A stretch of DNA of 64,000 nucleotides, taken from Calocera cornea HHB12733. Its lineage: Eukaryota > Basidiomycota > Dacrymycetes > Dacrymycetales > Dacrymycetaceae. Within the stretch, counting starts at the first letter, position 1; each line of letters opens with the position of its first letter. A program made the translations under genes and the position numbers. The notes under the pieces were generated by a model. It saw only the letters and a list, made by a program, of their open reading frames with translations, was not told the DNA's origin and made no database searches. Shown piece after piece: positions 54,359 to 64,000 of this stretch. Location of the stretch: contig KV424010.1 of assembly GCA_001632435.1 (NCBI GenBank), positions 59,886 through 123,885 of the forward strand, read 5' to 3'.

Positions 54359-57300
54359 TCACCAGTTTCTCATCGGCCTCGCGCTTCGATGGGTGCCTCT
54401 ACTCGGGACCATTTTGGCGTTTTTCGACTTCGCACCAACCGTCCGACTAAAGATATCATCAGTCTCGAAACGGCAAGACATTTTCCAGCTCCTCACTTTG
54501 GTACGACCGAACCCTTGCGAGGCCGCTCCCACCCCCGCCGCTGGGGTACTGGCTCGCCACCAGACTCCTCAGACCGTTCTTCCTCTCTCTCATCCTCATC
54601 CTCATTCTCTTTATCCGCGGCACGGGTTCCGTTCCTATCTTCGCTCTCATCGTCATCGTCGGAGACGACCTGTTGAGCGAACGGAACCTTCCTCCTTATG
54701 AGCGCTGCTTGAGGTTTTCGTGATTGCTGCTTGAAGGTTGGTCGCCAGGTTGGGCCAGCAGGTTGGGCAGCCTGCATCGCTGGACGAGCCTGGTTCGACG
54801 GCGGCCTCCCAATAAAGGTAATTTCCACGTCTTCCCACACCCCAAGTTCATCGTCCGAACCATCGTCTGCCAGATTGATGACGCCCCCGGCAAGGTCCCG
54901 AGGGATGATGATCGACTCCACTTCTTCCTTCACGGGGACAGATCGAACAGGCGGAGGGAGAAGAGTATTTCGTGTCTTCGGCCCGTCCCTAGCAGTTGGA
55001 AATCGCATTCGGTCCTCATAACTGTTTCCTCGTGGGCGCTTTGGTGCAGGCTCTACCATGGGGGACACACTGGCTTTCCTCTTCGATCCTGCCAGTGGTA
55101 CAGTGGAAGACACAATAGGTAAGGATGATGGGGATGGTCGAGGAGTTGGGTGTTCACGCCGCTTCGGTCGAGGAAGGAGCGTATTTCGCGTCAACGGTCC
55201 GTGCCTAGTGGGGAACGACATGGTCTCATTGCGCTCACTGCTTCTGAGACGTCTTGAAGCCAACTCGGCCACCGCCGATGGGGTACGTTTGCCATCCGGC
55301 GGAGGTGAATCTGCTTGAGGAGGTGAGGGTGGCAGTGGCGATGACGAGTGTTGAGGTGGAGCAGCAAGTCTGACTCTCTTCTTCGGGCGGGTGGGTGTTT
55401 CGATGGGCGAAGTGGAATTACGAGGACGTTTCAGTATGCGGGGATACACCGGTTTCGCATCGCTTGGAGGTGGTGACGATGCAAGAAACGGATTTGGAGA
55501 GTTGAACTCCACTGCAACATGCTTCGTCGTAGGCGTGATTTTGGACGGACCAGCCGATGCCAAGGCGGGACGCGCTGAATGCACTACGTGCCTTCGGTGC
55601 TCTGGCGGCACTGGCGGTATAAGGACGCAGTCGAATATCAGTCTTGGGGTGCTCCGTTTTGGGGCAACCTCTTTGTTCGCAGACGCGTCATCCTTAGTGA
55701 CAGTGGAGGGTGCTGCGTCACGTAGCAACGAAGCCTCTGCTAACAAATGCACTGGGGATAGGCCCATCCCTGCTGCCTCCTCGAGGCATTCGGCCACTTC
55801 AACGTCCAGGGCGAAGGGCTCTTCAGGGGCAGATATAATCACAGCTTCACTGATAGGCGCATCGCCTACGCCTTCAGCCAGCTTCGGAGGCGCGTCGTGC
55901 CGCGGGGTGGTGGAAGGCGCTACGTCACGTGGCGACGAAGCCTCTGCTAACGACTGCACTGGGGACACGTCCATTGCTGCTGCCTCCTCTAGGCATTTGG
56001 CCAGCTCCATGTCCAAGGCGAGGTGCTCTTCAGGGGCGGAGATAATCGCAGCTTCACTGATAGACGCATCGTCTACGCCTTTAGCCAGCTTCGGAGGCGC
56101 GTCGTGCTGAAGGGGGGTGGAGGGCGGTGCGTCACATGGCGACGAAGCCTCTGCTAACGACTGCACTGGGGACACGTCCGTTGCTGCTGCCTCCTCTAGG
56201 CATTTGGCCAGCTCCACATCCAAGGCAAAGGGCTCTTGAGGAGCAGATATAATCGCATCTTCACTGGTAGACGGAGCGACATCGCCAGCAGAAGGCAGAG
56301 GAGGGGCCGTGACTGTCAGACTACCTTCCTCAAGCGAGGTTATCGATGCCTCGTGCAGGGAGGCAAGAGGTGAGTCTGCAGCCACGATGAAGGGCTCTTC
56401 TTCGACAGCGTGAAGGCTCTCGTCAAGCAGACAAAAAGGTGTTCCATCGAGGGATGCTTTATGAGGCGCTGCTTCTTCGAGAAGAGCTTCTTCAAGAGGC
56501 GCTTCATGGGGAGGTGCTGCGTCAAGAAGTGCCGGTCCTTCAAGAGGTGCTGTTGCTTCAAGAGGTGCTGGAGCTTCAAGAGGTGCTGGTGCTCCTTCGA
56601 GTGGTGCTTCTTCGAGAGTTGCCTCTTCAGCAGGTGCTTCTTGGAGAGTTGCTACATCAGAGAGAACACTTGCTGGAGGAAAGAATGCGATCTCATCAGA
56701 TGTCTTTGCCACGGTTTCACCTTCAGGCTGGGCGGATACCGGCACGATTGTTGACGCTTCCTCCTCGACCTCGGAAGGGTCTTCATCGTTTACAAGCGCA
56801 CTCGTATCCTCCTCAGCGCTCTCTGCTGACGACTCGTCATCGGCTTCTTCCTCAGCAGGAGCCTCGTCATTTGATTCTTCATCGGAGAAATAGGCAGCCC
56901 GACTCTTGACAGGCGAAGAAGATGGCAAGGTGGAGAATAGCGCTTGGAAGCTACGGTTGGACGCTTGTGACGGAGGCGGAGGAGATGAAGGAGGAGATGA
57001 CGGAGGAGATGACGGAGGCAGCGCCAAGTGTTCTTCGATGGCTGCTTCCGATGTCGGCATTGGATCCCCAGGTTCAGCTATGGGCGTCAACGGCGAGGAG
57101 GGCGTGGAGGATGGAAGACCAGACATAAATGGCGCTATTGGGTCCGCGGAGCCTGCATCCTGGCCAGCTGGAATGTGCGCTCCAGCCGCGCTCTCGGTGT
57201 CCATGGTCACAGATTTGATCGCCGTGACCTCGGCTTCAACGACTGTAGCGCTCATCGGAGCCTCTCCTCCAGAGTCGACAGCTTTGACAATGCCACTTAG

Positions 57301-59073
57301 TGGCTCCAAATGCTGCTCTCCGTGTTCAAGAGGTGACAAGTGTACCAGCGCGACTTCGGCGAGCATTGCCAGACGCGATGTCTCGGAGTCTTCTCCGGAG
57401 GATGACGCAGCCGGAAGGTCGCCTGTACCGCTCGACGAGGCTGCAGAGTCTTTTCGTGCTTCGACCGCTTTCGAGTGGGCCGGTGAAGCCGTGTGAGAGC
57501 GCTGCTTGACAGGAAGAGGCTGCTGATCGGGGATGTTTTGAGGGAGAGGAGGGGTCGGCGCGAGTTTTGCACGAGTGGTGGATGGTTCGGGTGTGGCAGA
57601 TCGGTCTTCATTCCGTCGTATCGCCGCGGGCGAGGGGATGTCTAGAGGAGATAACGCGGAGGCCTCGCTTTCTTCGACAGGCATGAAAGGTAGATCGTGT
57701 ACTGCAGCCGAGCGAGTAGGGGACGGGGCGGGCGTCGCAGACCTTTCTGCAGGATCTCGAACTGCATTCTCCGGTATCTGCTCATCGGCCTCGGAGACAT
57801 TGTGTTGCGGGCGAGACAAGAACGGTTCGGAGGGTGGGGTGGCAGATGCAAGAAGATCAATGACCAGGGGAAGAGACTGATCAATAACGATCGGAGAGGG
57901 TTCCTCCTTGATGGAGGGTGCAGAAGCATTCTGTGGCTCTGAATGCAGCAATGAGTAATAGTCCCCACCAGCCAAGTGAGTGCACCAACCATTATCATCG
58001 CCGGCATGAGAAGATGCAGGTTCGGATCGCTCATCCTCTTCCCTGCTCTGGGGATCAATCAAAGTTGGCTGACCAGCAGCAGACGGAGCGTCCACTGCAG
58101 TGCCAATACCCGATGGAGTCGACAGAGATGACTCTCCCGGCTGGGCCGATAACGAAGATGTGTGCATAGACACAAGCGAAGCATCGCCAGATGTGTCAGC
58201 ATCAGAACCAGTAGCAGCTGGAGTGGTAGCAGGCGTAGGGAGGCTATGAGTCGATAGTGATCGCATGTCGACGCTGGCTTGTCCGTGACTGCGAGAAGGC
58301 GGACGGACAGGTCCGTATGGAGTATTACCAGAGGGTTGCCCAACACCGAAAGACTCCACCCCTGAAAGCTGTGACCTGGGTGCAGCTTGAGTTATGTTGC
58401 GATCGGCCCGGTCGGGGCTCCCGCTGCGAACGGGTACGGCAACGCGAAGCCCCTGAGCCTCATCCTCGTGGTCCAACACCGACTTCGGACTATTCTCCAC
58501 CGTCGTGGTGCTCGCTCCCTCGCTCAGACCAGCGGTTTCCTCAGTCGCCTCATCTTCGTCATCATCCGGCAAGCACACCATCTCCTGAAACGCAGCTTTG
58601 TAGAACGCCTCCTCCTCCGCAGCGATCGCGGCTGCCACGGCATGCTCTCTGCGACGTGATGCATAAACGTGCTCGTTGAATGCGTTGAGGGCGGCATACG
58701 GTGCGTGGATAGGGCGCGAGCTTGACGGCGACGTGAACGACGCGTACGCTTGACCGGTGCGCGAGTCGACGTAGAAGTGCTGTGGCTTGGCGTCCTCCGG
58801 GGAATATGGAAGTGAGCCCTGGCCGTGATGGTAGGAGTGTGTGTATGCGTGCGAATGCGACGACGAATGGTTGTGGTATCCGTTTAGCATATTGGGGTTC
58901 ACGCCGAACGCTGTGTAGTTGAATGCATGCTGCTGCAGCGACGACGCGAGGACATGGTCAGCGACAATACCAAGGGTGTGACACGACGCGCAGCTCACTG
59001 CACTATAGGGATATGCATGCTCCCAGCCATCCTCGCCATGTCGGACGCCGTACGGATGCAGGCTATCTTCCAT
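54359..59073 (-). CDS. Very long low-complexity protein (about 1554 aa) with tandem repeats, unknown
   Basis: Proposed exons are 59073-54497 and 54446-54359; the 50-nt intron (GTGAGG, branch GACTGAT, CTTTAG) extends the ORF by 29 residues to a basic tail (KSKNAKMVPSRG). I do not recognise it. Residues 1-150 are His/Tyr/Ser-rich (HNHSSSHSHAYTHSYHHG). An acidic Ser/Pro/Glu-rich middle follows. Short APLEAPAPLEATAPLE-type repeats lie at 56440-56660 and three perfectly spaced 69-aa repeats at about 55715-56290. The last quarter is basic, with nuclear-localisation-like patches (TRPKKRVRL, PKRPRG) and a motif present twice, FPTxxGPxTRNTLLPxP. Its acidic/basic layout and disorder suggest a chromatin or nuclear scaffold role, but that is a guess. 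Confidence 0.7.
55715..56290 (-). repeat. Three tandem 207-bp (69-aa) coding repeats
   Basis: The word AAGCCTCTGC on plus recurs at 55731, 55938 and 56145, exactly 207 bp apart, with long surrounding identity (Leu-Ala-Glu-Ala-Ser and LDVELAKCLEEAA in protein). The copies differ at scattered positions and keep frame. Confidence 0.85.
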
Positions 59074-59730
59074 GGTTCCAGCGGATGGCGGCTCGCCGCT
59101 CGCGGAGGGGTGAGGGGAAAGGTCGACAGTGAGGAAGACAAGGAGGTAAGCGTGGCCAGCGTCCAGACCCGACGTGACGAGAATCTCGAGGCTCTGCTGT
59201 ATGGAATGGCAGAATGGACAGCTTCGTTTCGCGCGTCGAAACAGCCCAGGGACTGGGTAGTCTCATGAGACCCAGCCGTGGTCTCGTTTATTTTTTCTTA
59301 TTCCCAAAGTAATTAGTCAGCGCCTTTCAAGCTCCGAACGAATTGGACGACTTTACCGGGTATCTTGCCACTGGCACATAGCCGGTCCGTCCCTTCTTTC
59401 GCATATTCGATTTGGGGCTTGTCACCGGGGCACCCACTCTCCCTTCTGAATTAATAATTAGATAACAATGCCAACTTGCTAGACGAAATAGTTTTGTGCT
59501 GTTCACATTTCTCCCCGCATCGTCACATTCGATTTGAGGCTTCTCTCAAGAGGTCCGTCCGTCTCTATCATCGATCTAGCGTAGTAATGCGCATCATTCA
59601 CTTTTACCTAAAATGTCATCTTGCCGTTCGCCAATAAGCCGCCCAAGTTTGTAAACGTTGTAAAAGAGTGTCATTAACGAGCGACATGTCATAAGACTGT
59701 AAAGACAAGGGCGGTATCTACGCGGCCTTG
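59074..59730. other. 650-nt intergenic region with dispersed short motifs
   Basis: No gene. It contains two ATTCGATTTGRGGCTT words (about 59406 and 59527) and one copy of the GCGAACGGCACGATGAC-type motif (59607-59631, minus). Confidence 0.5.
59607..59631 (-). repeat. Dispersed 25-bp motif, copy 1
   Basis: The reverse complement starts GCGAACGGCAAGATGACATT and runs on to TTAGG, one base different from copy 3 (61439-61463). Confidence 0.6.
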
Positions 59731-60690
59731 TCACGCTTTCTTCGCCTTATAAGAATCCAGCGTGGTCGTCACCATCGTCCAGACGCTCACGCCACGATCC
59801 AATGCGATAATCCAGACAACTGTAAGAGCCATTAGCCACTGTTCAACACAATACATCCAGCCAAGCACGTACTGAGAATCCCGAGAGCTTTCCGAGGGTT
59901 TGCTTTCACCCAAGGGCCAACCGGCTCGAACAACCAGGCGATGACACACAGGATCCAGCCGAAGAAGATCTGGATGGCGAGCAAAGAGCGCTCCCACCCG
60001 CTCATCGTCTTCCACTTCTCCGCCCTCTCTTCCTTCTCCTCAGCAGTGAAGCCGCGCACCGTGCCGAAGGCCGCAGCGATTTCCCCCCCGAAGGACTTGA
60101 ACGAGGCGTATCCATAGGCAGAGCGCACGCCCAACTTCTTCTCAGCGTCTGTGAGATCGCCTTCGTTCTTGTCCTGGAAACAGGTAAGCAATTGCGGGCG
60201 AACAGCACGATGACATTTTACATGTCATCGTGCCAACAGACAGACTCACCTCGGCGATCCTGCCCTCTTCCATAGCGCCCAGCTCATCGCCCATCGCAGC
60301 GCGACCTGCAGCTGTGAAGTGCGTGCCCGTGGCCCGCAGGACGTTCAAGACGCCTTCTTCCCTCGCCGTAGCCATGACGGGACGCAGCTTGAGCTCGACG
60401 GCGGTAGCGTGCACCGTATTGACGACAGGGCGCGCGCGGATATGACTGATGGACGACGCCGTACGAGATATGCCGGGCTGGTCGGACAAAGGAGTGCCTT
60501 TCGCATCGAGCTCGACCGTCTTGAAGGACCCAGAAGACGAGCGCGAGATGCTCTTTTTCCCGTCGTCCACGGGAGACTTGAGCGTGCGGACCAGTGCTTT
60601 GTCGGCGCTGATCAGAGCTTGATCGGGACCGTCGAGATTGGCGTCGCCGTCGAGGAGGGATGCCCCGTCAGCATCGCTTTCGGTGTCCAT
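59731..60690 (-). CDS. Two-TM protein of unknown function
   Basis: Exons are 60690-60250, 60173-59873 and 59819-59731, giving 276 aa. The first 145 residues are hydrophilic (MDTESDADGASLLDGD, Ser/Asp-rich). A conserved-looking core reads KNEGDLTDAEKKLGVRSAYGYASFKSFGGEIAAAFG, then a charged helix (TAEEKEERAEKWKTMSGWE). Two membrane segments follow: LLAIQIFFGWILCVIAWLF and the spliced segment KALGILIVWIIALDRG. The tail is short and basic (SYKAKKA). Intron 1 (60174-60249) carries a perfect 12-bp hairpin. I cannot assign a family. The start was taken at the ATG of MDTESD because upstream codons look like leader. Confidence 0.7.
60198..60233. repeat. Dispersed motif, copy 2, extended into a perfect 12-bp hairpin in an intron
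   Basis: GCGAACAGCACGATGACATT lies at 60198-60217. The arm GCACGATGACAT (60205-60216), loop TTTAC and arm ATGTCATCGTGC (60222-60233) form the hairpin, inside the first intron of the two-TM gene. Confidence 0.7.
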
Positions 60691-61304
60691 TGGATGATGG
60701 TATGTATTTGAAAGAGTCGATATCGAGTGTACTTGATGATGGTATTGTGAAAAGAGGGGGAGACAGAGGATATGTGCCCGCCTGGCAAAGTATAACAGCC
60801 TCCGCAGCTGCGGCCGGATTTGCAGGGCGGTGCGGGCTTCTTCCCCTATTCGGCACGTGGCAGCCTCGTTACTTTTGACCACGGTGAGCATATCAATCAC
60901 CGCTTTGGCAGCCGCATCGCTCACCTGCTGAAAGCGACATTGTGTCGTTTTCTACGCGCTGTACTACCTCAACGAGTAATGTTCTCGATCAGCGGACGTT
61001 ATTGTTCGGTGATTGGATGCCATCATTTCAAAGTTGACCAAGAAAGAGACCCTGATGGCTTGGCCAGCCACATCCTTTCATACGGGCGTCAAAGTCACAT
61101 GACGACGATATTGGTCATAGTGCTGTGCTGGCGGCGGAGCCTGATACCCCTTTTCTCTCACGAACGACCATCAACCCCGAAACTCAGCCAGATTCAACTT
61201 ACAAGCAAATCCAAAGTAAATACCAAAGTGAGTTGCATTTTCTTTTCAACAACGTCGTCTCAGCTCACTGCGTACTAAGGGGAACCTTTGTTCCTTCCGC
61301 AACC
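60691..61304. other. Divergent promoter region
   Basis: About 610 nt between the divergent two-TM and 61305 genes. No gene seen. Confidence 0.5.
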
Positions 61305-62208
61305 ATGAAGATCGAATACACATCCGCCCAGGCGCAAGCTCTCGGGAGATACGCAAGCGCTATGGCCCCCGGTACGCTCCATCTAGCTCTTTGGCTTTGA
61401 CATAGCCTCATTTTGAATAGACAATCCGTCAGTCTTTAGCGAACGGCACGATGACATTTTAGGCTTGATGTGCGGTCATCCGACTGCCTCGGCCACCCCC
61501 ACCGTTGCCCGCCTCCGGGGTGACGAGTGCCACCATCCCGGTGGTCCAGGATCCGATCCTGGTCCGGGTATTGGTGTCGTTACTCCTAAATGCATTCCTC
61601 ATGCACCCTTCGACGGCAAACATCAACCAGCAAACCTCTCGGTCGAGTCCATCTCTCGCAGCATCGACGTGCAGGATGCGAAGCTCTCTCCAAGCCCCGT
61701 TTCGAGTACCGCGACTGAAGAGGTGTTCGCGTTGCTTTATCGTCTTGAAGCTGATCCCAAAGCTCTCAAGTCAATCATGGACGCCAATCCTATTCATATG
61801 AGTCTAGAGACCGAAGACTCTCATTACGATCCTTCCGATACGCCACCTGCCTATCAAGCTGTAACGCCCATCTACGATCATGCTGCAGCACGTTCTGATC
61901 ACCTAACCACCAACATCCGTCGCTCTGGCAACCCCGCTACTGTTCTCGAGGACGAGTCTTACTTTCGTCGTCGTTACGAGGAGGGCAGGGAGCGAGGTGC
62001 CAAGTGGAAGAAGTTGTACAAAGAGCGCGGACTGGAGGCTTCCAACGAATGGCTGGCTGCCAATCAATGGCTTCTACCCAGTGATTGGCTACTCAGCTGG
62101 AAGAGCTGGCTCTATCAGCTCTCTGGTGGATACACACCCGTCATCACTTTCGAGGACTCGGCAGCGCAACCTCGCCACATTTCCATTCCCATGGTTTCCG
62201 CCTCCTAA
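61305..62208 (+). CDS. Hypothetical protein (about 284 aa), unknown
   Basis: Exons are 61305-61371 and 61421-62208. The product starts MKIEYTSAQAQALGRYASAM, continues through DNPSVFSERHDDILGLMCGHPT and then a Ser/Pro-rich stretch. It has a charged segment ESYFRRRYEEGRERGAKWKKLYKERGLEASNEWLAANQWLLP and a Trp-rich end (SDWLLSWKSWLYQLSGG). The family is not recognised. A second acceptor (TTTTAG, ending 61461) keeps the same phase and would remove 41 nt plus 1 codon position shift-free (the joined codon is Gly in both), so the protein may exist with or without residues of the inserted motif. Confidence 0.6.
61439..61463 (+). repeat. Dispersed 25-bp motif, copy 3, exonised
   Basis: GCGAACGGCACGATGACATT followed by TTAGG. 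It lies within the second exon of the 61305 gene and supplies a TTTTAG splice acceptor. Confidence 0.6.
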
Positions 62209-62473
62209 GCAAGGCATCGTCTGAACAGAAGCCAGTCATCTTGTTTCCCATCACAACCTCGTGCGAGGCAGCACTCCTTTGTATTAGGCCTTTAGGGCTG
62301 TCCAATCGTTAATACACTCGTTTTGTATCCATGTACTTCCGCCTGCACTTTGAGATTCTGCGGCAGCAGCTGAGACCCTGCCTGTATGCGCGCACATTCG
62401 ATTTAGGGTTGTACTTGCCCCCCATCCATCGCACCTCTATTGTATCCCCTCCGCCTCAAAACCTCCTTCTCAA

Positions 62474-64000
62474 ATGTCGGCATATCTCACTCCCCCGAAT
62501 AAGAAGAATGGACGTCTTGCACCGCGGTACCCCAATTTCAAAAGCTACCGTTCGCCGTCACCGTTGTTAGCCCACCCTCGGCAACTTCACGACGACGGAC
62601 GAGCCCAATCCGTTGCTCCCTCTTCACCAGTCCGCCTCCCGGCTATATCACAATTAGGACCGGCGCGATTTCCTTCCTACTGGAGTACCCCTGTTACAGA
62701 GCGACGCCAGCCGCTACCAGAAAGCGGTGACGAGCAGAGGCGATCACCCACCAATGTCTCCTCATCAGCAAGCCGCCCACCCATCTCGCAGTCCGCACCA
62801 TCGCAGTATCCCTCCAGTCAAGGTTCCATCACTACAGCGGACCACCTTATAATACCGTCAAGCCAAAGTGTAACCTACTCTGAGCTTGGCACACCGTTGC
62901 CGTCGCCGTTGCTGCTCCCTTCTCCGTCACCGCCGCCTTTGGGCCCTCGCCCGTTGCCCGGTTCCAATGGCCCTCGATCACCAAGTTATCGACGTCGCCT
63001 TGATCGCTGGAGAAAGCGCCAAGAAGCTCAGCAGCGCCGAGAAGAAGCTGAACAGCTGCTTGTGGCTCGTGCAGCTCCCAGCACGGTCCACGATGAGCTC
63101 CCTCCTCAGGACAGCCAGCCCCTCCCCCAGCCAGCCCCTTCTCTCATTGCCTCGTCAAGCGATTCTTCAGTCGCGAGCACCGACCCCAGCAATGGACAGT
63201 TGGACGCGCGTATGGATAGTCCGTCTGCTGAGAGCGACCAGATACGTACACGCTCCAAGAAGTCCCGCCAGGAGGACGACTCCGACGAGTGGCACCCCTC
63301 TGGCAGTGAATCAGGCGGCTCGTCGATCGCATCATCAAGCGAAGATTCGCGCGACAACACGGACCATAGCGATATGGAGCAGGAGCTTCAAGAGCTCATT
63401 GGCGCTGACGACAACATAGAAGAATATTCGGTCGGACCAGATGATGACGATGACGACCGTATCATGGAGGATCGAATTGAAGATGCCGAACAAGAAGCGC
63501 CTGCTGATGATGACGACGAGGAGATGGCTTGGGGTGCCGAGGATGAGCCTAGAGAAAGGCATAGGAATCTGGTTGAGGTCGAAGAGGACTATTATGTGCG
63601 TGCATCGCCCCCCCAGATTGCCTTAGACTCATTTCTCTAAAGGAACATATGAGTGAGATCGCGGCCGAATTGAGGCCCGACCGATCTAGCTCCAAGCCGC
63701 CCAGTATGGGCTCTGTTAGTACGACATACAGCGAAGACATCATCCGCGCGTGCACAGAGAGGGAACGTGCAGAAGAAACCTTGCTTGACCTGGCGAAGAA
63801 CCGTCCTGGCGATGCAGATTCACCGGAGTTCCCGCTTTGGTACAACAAACTTATGACGGCCAGCGTACGAAACACCATGCTTGTGTCGTCGCAAATTTCT
63901 AACGCTGTCATGCAGAAATTTATCATCAATTGGCACAACGTCACCCTACCTGACGAGACGAACAGAATCAAGACAGTTATCACTGTCTTGAAAGCGCACT
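62474..64000 (+). CDS. Acidic Ser/Pro-rich protein of unknown function, cut by the window edge
   Basis: Exon 1 is 62474-63595; exon 2 starts at 63643 and is open to the edge (at least 493 aa). The intron (63596-63642, GTGCGT...AAAG) joins VEEDYY to EHMSEIAAELRPDRS. The first 150 residues are Pro/Ser-rich (PLPSPLLLPSPSPPPLGPRPLP). A basic helix RRRLDRWRKRQEAQQRREEAEQLL follows, then an acidic half with DDDDDD and ADDDDEE runs. The exon 2 part is less disordered (FPLWYNKLMTASVRNTMLVSSQISNAVMQKF) and may begin a folded domain. The family is not recognised. The 3' end lies outside. Confidence 0.7.

Overview
The window is nuclear DNA from a filamentous basidiomycete, most likely an Agaricomycete. 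The genes are dense and broken by many 45-60 nt introns, most with GTGCGT or GTGAGT donors, a CTGAC/CTAAC-like branch site and a YAG acceptor. Proteins of this lineage are present, including two 'macrofage activating glycoprotein'-type surface proteins and fungus-specific APH-like kinases. The tRNAs are eukaryotic and the sequence is GC-rich. There is no operon structure, no CRISPR and no prokaryotic or viral gene. All exon models were built by hand from reading frame, splice signals and remembered protein families; no database search was run.

Layout. 0.4-10.5 kb: a Vps68/UPF0220 membrane protein (-), a proline-rich unknown (-), a six-exon MFS sugar transporter (+), an NAPE-PLD-like metallo-beta-lactamase hydrolase (-) and a GCP4-like gamma-tubulin complex subunit (-). 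10.7-11.3 kb: a candidate non-autonomous transposon. 11.4-16.9 kb: a monocarboxylate transporter-like MFS protein (+), a KduD-like short-chain dehydrogenase (-) and a sorbitol/xylitol-type zinc dehydrogenase (+), together a possible sugar-acid/polyol neighbourhood. 18.2-19.5 kb: secreted glycoprotein A. 19.6-20.0 kb: a telomere-repeat-like tract inside an inverted repeat. 20.2-26.0 kb: protoporphyrinogen oxidase (HEM14), a nine-exon HAD phosphatase and a TBC1D12/14-like protein that lacks both catalytic fingers. 26.5-31.7 kb: the cohesin gene SMC1 (19 exons), flanked by two identical tRNA-Glu(CTC) genes in inverted orientation. 31.9-35.1 kb: a DHTKD1-type 2-oxoadipate dehydrogenase E1 containing a 9-nt microexon. 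35.7-38.8 kb: a four-TM protein and secreted glycoprotein B, a paralogue of A.

39-53 kb is the accessory part. It has a decayed GNAT acetyltransferase, a frame-broken small gene, a tandem pair of APH-like kinases (one intact, one with two in-frame stops), an F-box/LRR-like protein, an MFS transporter, two large minisatellites, a second telomere-like tract, a cluster of CACGTG sites and a relic of a third APH-like gene.

53-64 kb: an intron-containing tRNA-Asn(GTT), a twin-CX9C (CHCHD2/Mix17) mitochondrial protein, a very long low-complexity unknown (about 1554 aa) with three 69-aa tandem repeats, a two-TM unknown, an unknown with an in-frame choice of splice acceptor, and an acidic unknown that runs off the right edge.

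Most genes are unrelated housekeeping functions: cohesin, microtubule nucleation, haem synthesis, lysine/tryptophan catabolism, and endosomal and vesicle traffic. The only functional grouping I would propose is the 11.4-16.9 kb sugar-acid/polyol set. The oddest structures are the two oppositely oriented telomere-like tracts at about 19.8 and 51.6 kb, the inverted tRNA pair around SMC1, and short dispersed motifs at 59-62 kb that have entered introns and an exon.
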